Source of the DNA: an uncultured Bacilli bacterium
GTDB lineage: Bacteria; Bacillota_I; Bacilli_A; RF39; UBA660
Direction: 5' to 3'
Assembly (NCBI GenBank): GCA_944358665.1
Contig: CALVRP010000065.1
Location: forward strand, 1-16,868
Length of the DNA: 16,868 nucleotides
This document shows, in pieces, positions 1 to 6,973 of this stretch; positions within the stretch are counted from its first letter, which is position 1, and every line of letters begins with the position of its first letter. The notes beneath the pieces were generated by a model, which had not been told where the DNA came from, made no database searches, and worked only from the letters and a program-made list of their open reading frames with translations. The translations under genes and the position numbers were made by a program.

Positions 1-469
1 GGGAATAATAAAACCATATGCTGGTAATAATGTTCCAGGTGGATATTTACTATGTGATGGAAGCGCTGTATCTCGGACAACATATGCTGGTTTGTTTGAA
101 ACAATAGGAACCACATACGGAGAAGGCGATGGTAGTACGACATTTAATTTACCTGATTTAAGTGGGAGAACAATTATTGGCACAAGTTCGTCTTATGAAT
201 TAGCCTCAACTGGTGGTGAAGAAGAACATACTTTAACTATTAGTGAAATGCCAAGTCATAGTCATAATCCAAATTATTGGGATATAGTTTCATCTCCTGG
301 AGGAAACAGCGGTGATGTTTATTCTTATTGGTTGAGTGGCGGCGGGACAATTTCAACTTACGCTACGGCTTCTTCGCGGCAAAGTTATGCCACAAGTACA
401 ACGGGCGGAAGTGCGGCTCATAATAATATGCAACCATACGTGACCGGGAATTATATAATTAGATATTAA
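1..469 (+). CDS. Phage tail collar domain protein, copy 1 (5' end outside window)
   Basis: The reading frame is already open at base 2 and runs to TAA at 467-469, so the N-terminus lies outside the window. The visible part is a tail-collar (microcystin-dependent-protein-like) domain: a GYLLCDG segment, then TTYGEGDGSTTFNLPDLSGR, then MPSHSHN, and near the C-terminus AAHNNMQPYVT and NYIIRY. In this family the domain occurs in phage tail-fibre collars and in bacterial surface or secreted proteins. The function here is unknown. A TTG at 92 could be taken as a start, but the conserved domain extends upstream of it and aligns with copy 2, so it is internal. The next gene is a close duplicate starting 16 bases after this stop. 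The stretch around residues WLSGGGTI is where the two copies differ most. Confidence 0.85.
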   Translation, partial: GIIKPYAGNNVPGGYLLCDGSAVSRTTYAGLFETIGTTYGEGDGSTTFNLPDLSGRTIIGTSSSYELASTGGEEEHTLTISEMPSHSHNPNYWDIVSSPGGNSGDVYSYWLSGGGTISTYATASSRQSYATSTTGGSAAHNNMQPYVTGNYIIRY

Positions 470-485
470 AAAGTAGGTGAAAATT

Positions 486-1091
486 ATGCAAGGAAATATT
501 AAATATCTTTTATTAGGAAGTGTTTTAACTGTAATTGTAGGAATTGTATTTTTAAGTTTTATGCAAAAGGGCGAAGCAGAAATAGTGGTTGGTGATGCTA
601 ATGGTATGAATCCGGGTGTGATTGAAGCATATTCAGGTAAGACTATTCCAGATGGATATCTTTTGTGTGATGGAAGCGCCGTATCACGGACAACATATGC
701 TGATTTGTTCGAAATAATAGGAACCACATACGGAGAAGGTGATGGTAGTACAACCTTTAATTTACCTGATTTAAGTGGGAGAACAATTATTGGCACAAGT
801 TCATCCCATGAATTAGCATCCACCGGTGGTGAAGAAGAACATACTTTAACTATTAGTGAAATGCCGAGTCATAGTCATAATCCAAATCATTGGGATGTGG
901 TTACTTCACCAGGCACTACCTCTGGAGATCTTTATTCTTATTTTTTGAGTATGGGTAATTATACTGGTGCGATTTCAACTTACGCCACTGCTTCCTCACG
1001 GCAAAGTTATGCTACAACTACAACGTGTGTAAGTGCGGCTCATAATAATATGCAACCATATATGACACTAAATTATATAATTAAATATTAA
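486..1091 (+). CDS. Membrane-anchored phage tail collar domain protein, copy 2
   Basis: A 201-residue protein. ATG 486 is chosen because AGGTGA (475-480) lies 5 bases before it; the in-frame GTG at 477 sits inside that site. Residues about 7-26 (KYLLLGSVLTVIVGIVFLSF) form one hydrophobic segment without a lipobox, so it is probably an uncleaved anchor or signal with the rest outside the cell. After a short linker comes the collar domain: PDGYLLCDG, GEGDGSTTFNLPDLSGR, MPSHSHN, then AAHNNMQPYMT and NYIIKY at the C-terminus. It is nearly identical to copy 1 over the core but has three extra residues in the variable stretch (FLSMGNYTGAIS against WLSGGGTIS) and an extra Cys (TTTCVS). No other phage gene is visible, so a host surface role is more likely than a prophage tail. 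The exact role is unknown. Confidence 0.85.
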   Translation: MQGNIKYLLLGSVLTVIVGIVFLSFMQKGEAEIVVGDANGMNPGVIEAYSGKTIPDGYLLCDGSAVSRTTYADLFEIIGTTYGEGDGSTTFNLPDLSGRTIIGTSSSHELASTGGEEEHTLTISEMPSHSHNPNHWDVVTSPGTTSGDLYSYFLSMGNYTGAISTYATASSRQSYATTTTCVSAAHNNMQPYMTLNYIIKY

Positions 1092-1094
1092 AAA

Positions 1095-1136
1095 CACGGC
1101 TTACCATTTCCCGTCTCAGGTAAGCCGTGCTTTTTT
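1095..1136 (+). terminator. Strong intrinsic terminator after the collar genes
   Basis: A perfect 11-bp inverted repeat, CACGGCTTACC (1095-1105) and GGTAAGCCGTG (1119-1129), with a 13-base loop, followed by C and six T residues (1131-1136). It starts 3 bases after the collar gene stop and separates that unit from priA. Confidence 0.93.
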
Positions 1137-1157
1137 AATTTATATAGTTATAAAAAA

Positions 1158-1186
1158 TGCAATTACAAGATAATTTGTGATATAAT
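1158..1186 (+). promoter_or_regulatory. Extended -10 promoter for priA
   Basis: TGA-TATAAT (1178-1186) is a perfect -10 hexamer with the extended TGn element, 26 bases before the priA ATG. The -35 region about 17 bases upstream (TGCAAT, 1158-1163) is poor, as is common with extended -10 promoters. Confidence 0.6.
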
Positions 1187-1212
1187 TTTATAAAGTGCTA
1201 GAAGGTGATATG

Positions 1213-3348
1213 ATGTATGCAGATGTCTTAGTGGAAATCGTCAGTAAAAATATCGATAAAACTTTTACTTATAAAGTACCAGATAATGTTAAAGTTGGTA
1301 TGCGCGTAAAAGTGCCATTTGGAAAACGAATTATCGAAGGCTTTGTTTTAAAAATACATAAAGAAAAAAGCTTTGATTATGAAGTTAAAGATATTAAGGA
1401 AGTTATTGATGATTATCCAGTTATAAATTGTGAAATGTTAGAACTTGGACGTTATATTAGTAAAAAAACATTATCACCGCTTATTACTTGCTATCAAGCC
1501 ATGTTGCCAAGTGCGCTAAAAGCAGGCCATAAAAAACAAGTTAATAAAAAATATATTACGGTATTAGAAATTGTTAAAGAAGAAAATTTAAGTGGCAAAC
1601 AAAAAGAAATTTATGATTTAATAAAAAGTGGAAATAACATAAAAAGTGAACTTAATAAAATATCAAGTTATGCGGTTAAAAAGTTAATAGAAAATAATAT
1701 AGTTAAAGAAGTAAAAAAAGAAGTTTACCGAATAAATGCAACAGCTAAAGAAGATATAGAAGAACTACCATTAACTGATGAACAAGAAAAGGTTATTAAA
1801 AGTGTTGCTTTAAATAAATTTAATCCATATTTACTTTATGGGGTTACGGGTAGTGGTAAAACTTTAGTTTATATTAAATTAATTGAAAAAGTTTTAAAAC
1901 TGAATAAAGAAGCTATTTTATTAGTACCTGAAATTAGTTTAACCCCACAAGTTGTTGATATCTTTAAAAAAAGATTTGGTAAAATAATTGCTATATTACA
2001 TAGCCGTTTGAATGATGGTGAAAAATATGATGAATGGCGTAAAATAGAAAAAAAAGAAGCCAAAGTCGTTATTGGAGCGAGAAGTGCCATATTTGCGCCA
2101 TTTACTAATCTAGGTATTATTATAATTGATGAAGAACATTCAAGTACTTATAAACAAGAAAATACCCCTAGATATCATGCGATTGATGTAGCAATTAAAA
2201 GAGCAAAAACACATAACTGTCCAGTAATAATGGCTAGCGCGACACCTAGTATTGAAAGTTTTACAAGAGCTAAGGCTGGTGTTTACACTTTACTGGAAAT
2301 GAAAAAAAGAGTTAATAACAACTTACCCAAAGTTACACTAGTTAATATGAAAGATGAGTTTAAAAAGGGTAACAGGGTATTTTCTGAAGAATTAATTAAT
2401 AAAATAAATGATAGATTAAAAAAACATCAGCAAATAATAATTCTATTAAATAGAAGAGGCTTCTCCACAGTAATTACCTGTAAAGAATGTGGTTTTACGC
2501 ATAAATGTCCTAACTGTGACATTCCGCTTACTTATCATAAAAAAACTAATTCAATGAAATGTCATTATTGTAATTATACGGTTCCTAAACTTCATACTTG
2601 TCCTGTTTGCAAAAGTAAAAACATTAATTCCATAGGAATGGGTACTGAAAAATTAGAAGAACTTTTAAAAGAAAAATTTCCGGCTAGAGTTATTAGAATG
2701 GATGTTGATACAACAAGTCGTAAAGGCGCTCACGAAAAAATAATTAAAGCTTTTGAGAATAAAGAATATGATATTTTATTAGGTACCCAAATGATTGCTA
2801 AAGGTTTAGATTTTCCAGGAGTTACTTTAGCGTGTGTAATAAATGGTGATAGTTCTTTAAATATTCCAGATTTTCGTAGTAGTGAAAGAACTTTTGAACT
2901 TTTAAATCAAGTTTCTGGAAGAGCTGGAAGGGGAAATATGCCAGGAAAAGTAATTATTCAAGGTTTTAACACAAATCATTATAGTATGGTTTGTGCGAGC
3001 CAGCACGATTATATTACTTTTTATAAAGAAGAGATGAAAATAAGAAAAGCTTTAAAATATCCACCATTTTATAATTTGACAGGGATTACCATAAGTGGGA
3101 AAAAAGAAGATGAAGTAAATGATGAGGCAGAAAGAATTGCTGTTTACTTAAGAAATAAACTTCCTAATAATATTATTCTAGGGCCAAGTATGGCCTCGCA
3201 TCCAAAAATAAATAATATTTATTATATGCAAATAATTATTAAATATAAAAACACTAAAGAAGTATTTGATGATTTCATGTTTATTAAAAATAAGTATAGT
3301 AAAAGTAAAGTATCAGTAGACATTGATTTAAATCCTTTGAAAATGTAA
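1213..3348 (+). CDS. priA: Primosomal protein N' / replication restart helicase PriA
   Basis: PriA is the ATP-dependent 3'-5' helicase that recognises stalled forks and reloads the replicative helicase. From ATG 1213 the protein has 711 residues, at the short end for the family. The N-terminal DNA-binding domain begins YADVLVEI and includes KVGMRVKVPFGKR. Walker A GVTGSGKT is at 210-217 and the DEEH box at 306-309. Four paired-cysteine motifs between residues about 423 and 466 (CKEC, CPNC, CHYC, CPVC) form the two zinc sites inserted in the second helicase domain, followed by GTQMIAKGLDFP and QVSGRAGRG. ATG 1213 is preferred because AAGGTG (1202-1207) is 5 bases upstream; ATG 1210 and GTG 1195 are in frame but badly spaced. 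It leads the priA-fmt unit. The def gene often found between them in Bacillota is absent. Confidence 0.97.
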   Translation: MYADVLVEIVSKNIDKTFTYKVPDNVKVGMRVKVPFGKRIIEGFVLKIHKEKSFDYEVKDIKEVIDDYPVINCEMLELGRYISKKTLSPLITCYQAMLPSALKAGHKKQVNKKYITVLEIVKEENLSGKQKEIYDLIKSGNNIKSELNKISSYAVKKLIENNIVKEVKKEVYRINATAKEDIEELPLTDEQEKVIKSVALNKFNPYLLYGVTGSGKTLVYIKLIEKVLKLNKEAILLVPEISLTPQVVDIFKKRFGKIIAILHSRLNDGEKYDEWRKIEKKEAKVVIGARSAIFAPFTNLGIIIIDEEHSSTYKQENTPRYHAIDVAIKRAKTHNCPVIMASATPSIESFTRAKAGVYTLLEMKKRVNNNLPKVTLVNMKDEFKKGNRVFSEELINKINDRLKKHQQIIILLNRRGFSTVITCKECGFTHKCPNCDIPLTYHKKTNSMKCHYCNYTVPKLHTCPVCKSKNINSIGMGTEKLEELLKEKFPARVIRMDVDTTSRKGAHEKIIKAFENKEYDILLGTQMIAKGLDFPGVTLACVINGDSSLNIPDFRSSERTFELLNQVSGRAGRGNMPGKVIIQGFNTNHYSMVCASQHDYITFYKEEMKIRKALKYPPFYNLTGITISGKKEDEVNDEAERIAVYLRNKLPNNIILGPSMASHPKINNIYYMQIIIKYKNTKEVFDDFMFIKNKYSKSKVSVDIDLNPLKM

Positions 3349-3382
3349 AAAAGTATGTTAAAATTGATAATAGGGTGATGCT

Positions 3383-4336
3383 ATGGATTTTGATAAAATA
3401 AATATAAAAAAAGACCCAGTAATAATCTTTATGGGAACCCCTGATTTCAGTGTTCCAATTTTAGAAGGGTTACTTAAAAATTATAAAGTAAGAGCAATAG
3501 TTACACAGCCTGATAGACCGGTAGGGAGAAAAGGTGAAGTAAAACCAACACCAGTAAAAGAGGTTGCTTTAAAAAACAATATTTTGTGTTTACAACCTAA
3601 TAAAATTAGAGAAGCTCTGCAAGAAATTAATCAATTAGAACCAGATTTAATTATTACTTGTGCTTATGGGCAAATATTACCTCTTGATTTATTAGTTATC
3701 CCGCGCCTTGGTTGTATTAATGTTCATGCCTCATTATTGCCTAAACTACGAGGTGGGGCGCCAATTCACCATGCGATTATGGATGGCTATAAAAAAACTG
3801 GTATTACGATTATGTATATGGCTGAGAGTATGGATAGTGGTGATATTATTAGTCAGCGTGAAGTGACTATTGAAGATGATGATACTGGATCTTCTTTGCA
3901 TGACAAACTACAAATAGTTGGCCGTGATTTGTTATTAGAAACATTGCCGAGTATTTTAGAAGGTACTAATAATAGAGTAAAACAAGACGAATCAGAAGTT
4001 ACTTATGGTTTTAATATTACTAGGGAAGACGAAAAAATAAACTTTAATGAAACTAAAAGAAATATTGTCAATAAAGTAAGAGGTTTAAACTCTTGGCCCG
4101 GAGCTTATTGTTTGTTTGAAGACAAAATTTTAAAAGTTTGGTCTTGTTACCGAACAGATAATATTTTTAATAATATTATGCCAGGCACTATTACTGGAAT
4201 ATATAAAGACGGCTTTGGAGTTAAAGTTGGTAATGGAGAAGTTGTCTTTACAGAAGTTCAGTTAGCTGGCAAAGGTAAAGTAAAAGCTACAGATTTTGCT
4301 AATGGTCATAATTTAATTGGTAAGGTGCTTAAATAA
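3383..4336 (+). CDS. fmt: Methionyl-tRNA formyltransferase
   Basis: Transfers a formyl group from 10-formyl-tetrahydrofolate to the amino group of Met on initiator tRNA, allowing bacterial translation initiation. At 317 residues it has the usual length. The N-terminal Rossmann domain opens with IIFMGTPDFSVPIL and has TQPDRPVGR. The formyltransferase core contains INVHASLLPKLRGGAPIHHA, with the catalytic Asn113 and His115, and the MDSGD motif at about 150-154 carries the catalytic Asp. The C-terminal tRNA-binding OB domain covers residues from about 205 (NFNETKRNIVNKVRGL) to the end. AGGGTGAT (3372-3379) precedes ATG 3383. It lies 34 bases after priA and its TAA shares one base with the start of the next gene, so translation is probably coupled. 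Confidence 0.97.
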   Translation: MDFDKINIKKDPVIIFMGTPDFSVPILEGLLKNYKVRAIVTQPDRPVGRKGEVKPTPVKEVALKNNILCLQPNKIREALQEINQLEPDLIITCAYGQILPLDLLVIPRLGCINVHASLLPKLRGGAPIHHAIMDGYKKTGITIMYMAESMDSGDIISQREVTIEDDDTGSSLHDKLQIVGRDLLLETLPSILEGTNNRVKQDESEVTYGFNITREDEKINFNETKRNIVNKVRGLNSWPGAYCLFEDKILKVWSCYRTDNIFNNIMPGTITGIYKDGFGVKVGNGEVVFTEVQLAGKGKVKATDFANGHNLIGKVLK

Positions 4337-5082
4337 TGGAGAAAGAACCAGAAATTTTAACAGAAAAGGAACCGGAAACGCCAAAAGAGCCAGAAAAAAA
4401 ATCAAAATTTCAAATTTTAAAAGAATTATGGCAAAATCCTAAAACTCATGCGCTTATTGTTTTAGGGTTCTGGTTTATATTTATTGGAGGCCTTATTTTG
4501 TTTTTGAAAATATCTTCAATGTTTTCTACTAGTACTCAAAGTAACGAAACAATAAATACTACAGATCCATTAGCTAATTTTAATGAGATGACATCATATG
4601 AATTTAATTATACGGCTAGTGATTTATCATTAAATGGTGTTTATTATGAGGATAAATATTTACTATATTTAGATAATCAAAAATACTATAAAAATAATTC
4701 TTTATATAAAATAGGTGATACTATAGAAATTAGTAATGAACCAGAAATCTTAAAATTAAATAATAAAATGATTTATAGTTTGATTAAAGATATAACCCCT
4801 ATTAATAATGAGGAATATGATAGTTATTTAGTTCCTTTAATTAGTTTTATAAATACTTATGAAGGAATTGCTGCTGATGATTATAATTTATCTTCTTATA
4901 ATATTGTTATTAATGTTTATAAAAAAGATGATGTTATTAATAAAGTGGTAATTGATTTAACTAATTATTATAAATATAAGGGGATAAATATAGATTCATA
5001 TATATTAACGATAAATTATTATAATATTGGTAATATTAATGATTTTACCAAAGAATATGATGAAGTGATAGGAGTGAAATAG
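4336..5082 (+). CDS. Unknown single-pass membrane protein after fmt
   Basis: I do not recognise a family. The 248-residue protein starts with a highly charged Glu/Lys/Pro segment (residues 1-24, with repeated KEPE units), then FQILKELWQNPKTH, one transmembrane helix at about 39-60 (LGFWFIFIGGLILFLKIS), and a Ser/Thr-rich linker. An outside domain of about 180 residues rich in Asn, Tyr, Asp and Ile follows. A positively charged flank before the helix and the long polar C-terminus suggest an inside-to-outside topology. Its ATG overlaps the fmt stop by one base (TAATG), and its TAG overlaps the GTG of the next gene by one base, so the two unknown genes are probably translated together and may act together. 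No catalytic motif is visible. Confidence 0.75.
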   Translation: MEKEPEILTEKEPETPKEPEKKSKFQILKELWQNPKTHALIVLGFWFIFIGGLILFLKISSMFSTSTQSNETINTTDPLANFNEMTSYEFNYTASDLSLNGVYYEDKYLLYLDNQKYYKNNSLYKIGDTIEISNEPEILKLNNKMIYSLIKDITPINNEEYDSYLVPLISFINTYEGIAADDYNLSSYNIVINVYKKDDVINKVVIDLTNYYKYKGINIDSYILTINYYNIGNINDFTKEYDEVIGVK

Positions 5083-5390
5083 TGACAGTACAATTAATGA
5101 TTTTAATACTTGCTTTGGTAGCGGTAATAATTTTCTTTAGAAACTTTAATGCCTGTATATATTTTATTGTTATAGTTGATATTCTTTTAAGAATATTTAC
5201 TTATCTAAAAACTTATATTTTGAAGGATGACGCTTTTGATTTCTTAAGTCTTATTCCCGCTAATGTCCCTGCGATTTTACAAAGTTTTGATTTGGGAATG
5301 TTTAATGATGTTGTTATGTTCTTATATGTTGTTGTTTATATCATTTTTGAAGTATTAATAATTAGAATTTTTGTCAATAAAAAATTTTAA
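5082..5390 (+). CDS. Small multi-pass membrane protein of unknown function
   Basis: A 102-residue hydrophobic protein with about three predicted helices: residues about 6-20 (MILILALVAVIIFF), 24-42 (ACIYFIVIVDILLRIFTYL) and 77-97 (VMFLYVVVYIIFEVLIIRIF). A polar stretch (KDDAFDFLSLIPANVP) lies between the last two. GTG 5082 is chosen as start because GGAGTGA (5071-5077) lies 4 bases upstream and the GTG overlaps the previous stop. ATG 5097 is in frame but far from that site. The gene is the last of the priA-fmt unit and is followed by a terminator. No family is recognised; the coupling suggests it works with the preceding single-pass protein. Confidence 0.7.
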   Translation: MTVQLMILILALVAVIIFFRNFNACIYFIVIVDILLRIFTYLKTYILKDDAFDFLSLIPANVPAILQSFDLGMFNDVVMFLYVVVYIIFEVLIIRIFVNKKF

Positions 5391-5393
5391 AAT

Positions 5394-5416
5394 CCAGTAA
5401 TCAAACTGGCTTTTTT
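5394..5416 (+). terminator. Intrinsic terminator ending the priA-fmt unit
   Basis: Inverted repeat CCAGT (5394-5398) and ACTGG (5405-5409) with a 6-base loop, then C and six T residues (5411-5416). The stem is short, but placement 3 bases after a stop and the T-run support it. Confidence 0.75.
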
Positions 5417-5433
5417 ATACTTTCAAAAAAGGT

Positions 5434-5462
5434 TTGACTTTGGATAATAAATAATTTATAAT
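5434..5462 (+). promoter_or_regulatory. Promoter of the pilin-like gene
   Basis: TTGACT (5434-5439) and a perfect TATAAT (5457-5462) with 17-base spacing, 26 bases before the ATG. It is one of the best housekeeping-type promoters in the window. Confidence 0.82.
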
Positions 5463-5488
5463 TTAAATAAGATAGGAAAGTGAAAGAT

Positions 5489-6472
5489 ATGAACAAAAAG
5501 GGCTTTACATTAATCGAACTTTTGGCGGTCATTTCTATTTTAGCATTAATTGCGATGATTGTCTTTCCAGCCATTAATTCAGCTATAAGATCTGCTGAAG
5601 AAAGTGCTTATAATGATCAAATTAAGATTATTGAAAATGCGGCTAAAGAATGGGCTTTAGATAATGTAGATAAATTACCTGATGAAGGAGAACCATCTGC
5701 TCAGGTTTCTGTCAGTACGTTGGAAGAAGAAGGTTATATTTCTGATGAAGATGTTTTAGATCCAAGGAATAATGAACGTTTAACTGGTAGTGTAAAAATC
5801 ACTTATGAATCAAATCAATACATTTATAAATATGAAGATAGTGATGAAACGGCCCAAAGTGTTGGTGATTGGCTTTTAGAAAATGCGAGTGATAAAGATA
5901 CTTTAAAAGCTAATAATGGAGTATATAAAGGCAGTAATGCTCAAAATTATTTAACTTTTAGTGGCCGATCTTGGCGCATTTTAAATGTTAATTCTAACGG
6001 AACCATTAAAGCTATAATGAGTACTGATGTAACTTCTTTGCCTTTTGATAGTAATGGAACGTCTAATTTTGCCAAATCATCAATTTACACATATTTAAAT
6101 AATACTTTCCTAAATACATTAACAAAAAGTAAAGTAGAAAAAACTAATTATTGTACTGGGAATATTGATGAACCATGTAGTGATATGGCAGTCGCCACAG
6201 TTAGTTTGCCTAGTATAGACGATTATGTTAATGCATCTAATAAACAAGGCTGCTCAGCAGATAACAATTTATGTAGCCAAGGCACATATTTAAATTTATC
6301 AAATGCTTGTTTATCAAATACAAATAATAATCAAGTTTATACAGTTAACAACGGTAATATTACGTTAACAAACCCTACCAGTAATTGTAATATCAGGCCG
6401 GTAGTAACATTATCTAGTGAAACGACCCTTGAAGGTAGTGGAACAAGTAATAATCCTTTTGTTGTAAATTAA
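5489..6472 (+). CDS. Pilin-like protein with prepilin cleavage/methylation motif
   Basis: A 327-residue protein. ATG 5489 places the type III signal MNKKG-FTLIELL at the very N-terminus. The prepilin peptidase site is after Gly5, Phe6 would be N-methylated, and Glu10 is the +5 Glu used in pilus assembly. A hydrophobic helix follows (residues 6-27), then an amphipathic helix and a region to about residue 110 typical of pseudopilins. The C-terminal part, from about residue 150 (YLTFSGRSWRIL to CNIRPVVTL, ending GSGTSNNPFVV), resembles a surface domain often attached to such pilin stems in gut Bacillota. It has six cysteines, possibly disulfides outside the cell. No pilus ATPase, platform or peptidase gene lies nearby. 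It may be a minor pilin, a pseudopilin or a stand-alone surface protein. It has its own promoter and is not visibly co-transcribed with neighbours. Confidence 0.83.
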   Translation: MNKKGFTLIELLAVISILALIAMIVFPAINSAIRSAEESAYNDQIKIIENAAKEWALDNVDKLPDEGEPSAQVSVSTLEEEGYISDEDVLDPRNNERLTGSVKITYESNQYIYKYEDSDETAQSVGDWLLENASDKDTLKANNGVYKGSNAQNYLTFSGRSWRILNVNSNGTIKAIMSTDVTSLPFDSNGTSNFAKSSIYTYLNNTFLNTLTKSKVEKTNYCTGNIDEPCSDMAVATVSLPSIDDYVNASNKQGCSADNNLCSQGTYLNLSNACLSNTNNNQVYTVNNGNITLTNPTSNCNIRPVVTLSSETTLEGSGTSNNPFVVN

Positions 6473-6490
6473 ATAGAAATATAGTATAAT
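6462..6490 (+). promoter_or_regulatory. Promoter for the 6509-9847 gene group
   Basis: TTGTAA (6462-6467) and a perfect TATAAT (6485-6490), spacing 17. The -35 lies inside the last codons of the pilin-like gene. There is no obvious terminator between the two genes, so some readthrough is likely. Confidence 0.7.
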
Positions 6491-6508
6491 TAAAAAAGAG
6501 GTGGATGT

Positions 6509-6973
6509 ATGAAAAACTTTATAAAAAAACATAAAAAAGCATGTATAATTGGTGGCGTATTAATCTTATTATTTTTAATATTTTTTATTGTAGTCTTTAT
6601 TGCTCCATTATTTAGTAACAATAAATATGGTGACCGATTAGAAGGGATTGAAGAACACGAGGTTACAAAGAGTATGGTAAACGATGTAACAAGTGCTCTT
6701 GAAGAAAATGAAGGCGTAACTGATGTTAGTTATCATAATGAAGGTCGTATATTGAATTTTATTGTTACAATTAATCCCTCTGTAACTTTAGATTCAGTTA
6801 AAACATATGCTAATGATGTTACCGATACATTAAGTAAAAAGATTAAAAATTATTATGATATAGAAGTTTTCTTCATCACTGAAGAAGATAGCGATATTTA
6901 TCCAGTTATCGGTTATCACCATAAAGGGGCGAAAGAATTTTCTTGGTCGAATGTAGGTGAAAGTAGTGAATAA
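6509..6973 (+). CDS. Unknown single-pass membrane protein
   Basis: A 154-residue protein with a Lys-rich N-terminus (KNFIKKHKK) and one strong transmembrane helix at about 11-35. An outside domain of about 115 residues follows with alternating strand- and helix-like segments (VTDVSYHNEGRILNFIVTI, then SVKTYANDVTDTLSKKI, then YDIEVFFITEEDSDIYPVIG). This looks like a small alpha/beta sandwich, but I do not recognise the family. AGAGGTGG (6497-6504) precedes ATG 6509. The C-terminus overlaps the start of the next gene, a membrane GGDEF protein, so the two are probably translationally coupled. It could be an accessory or ligand-presenting partner of that receptor; this is inference from position only. 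Confidence 0.75.
   Translation: MKNFIKKHKKACIIGGVLILLFLIFFIVVFIAPLFSNNKYGDRLEGIEEHEVTKSMVNDVTSALEENEGVTDVSYHNEGRILNFIVTINPSVTLDSVKTYANDVTDTLSKKIKNYYDIEVFFITEEDSDIYPVIGYHHKGAKEFSWSNVGESSE

Noticed and set aside
353..823. Minus-strand 156-codon frame across the junction of the two collar genes
   Set aside because: It is a shadow of two well-supported + strand domains, has no ribosome site and no recognisable protein features.
1..1091. Prophage remnant interpretation of the collar proteins
   Set aside because: No other phage genes, integrase or attachment site are seen; copy 2 has a membrane anchor and the neighbours are housekeeping genes. The sequence before base 1 could change this.
3343..3371. 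Separate promoter for fmt (GATAAT at 3366-3371)
   Set aside because: There is no acceptable -35 and the gap to priA is only 34 bases; co-transcription is simpler.
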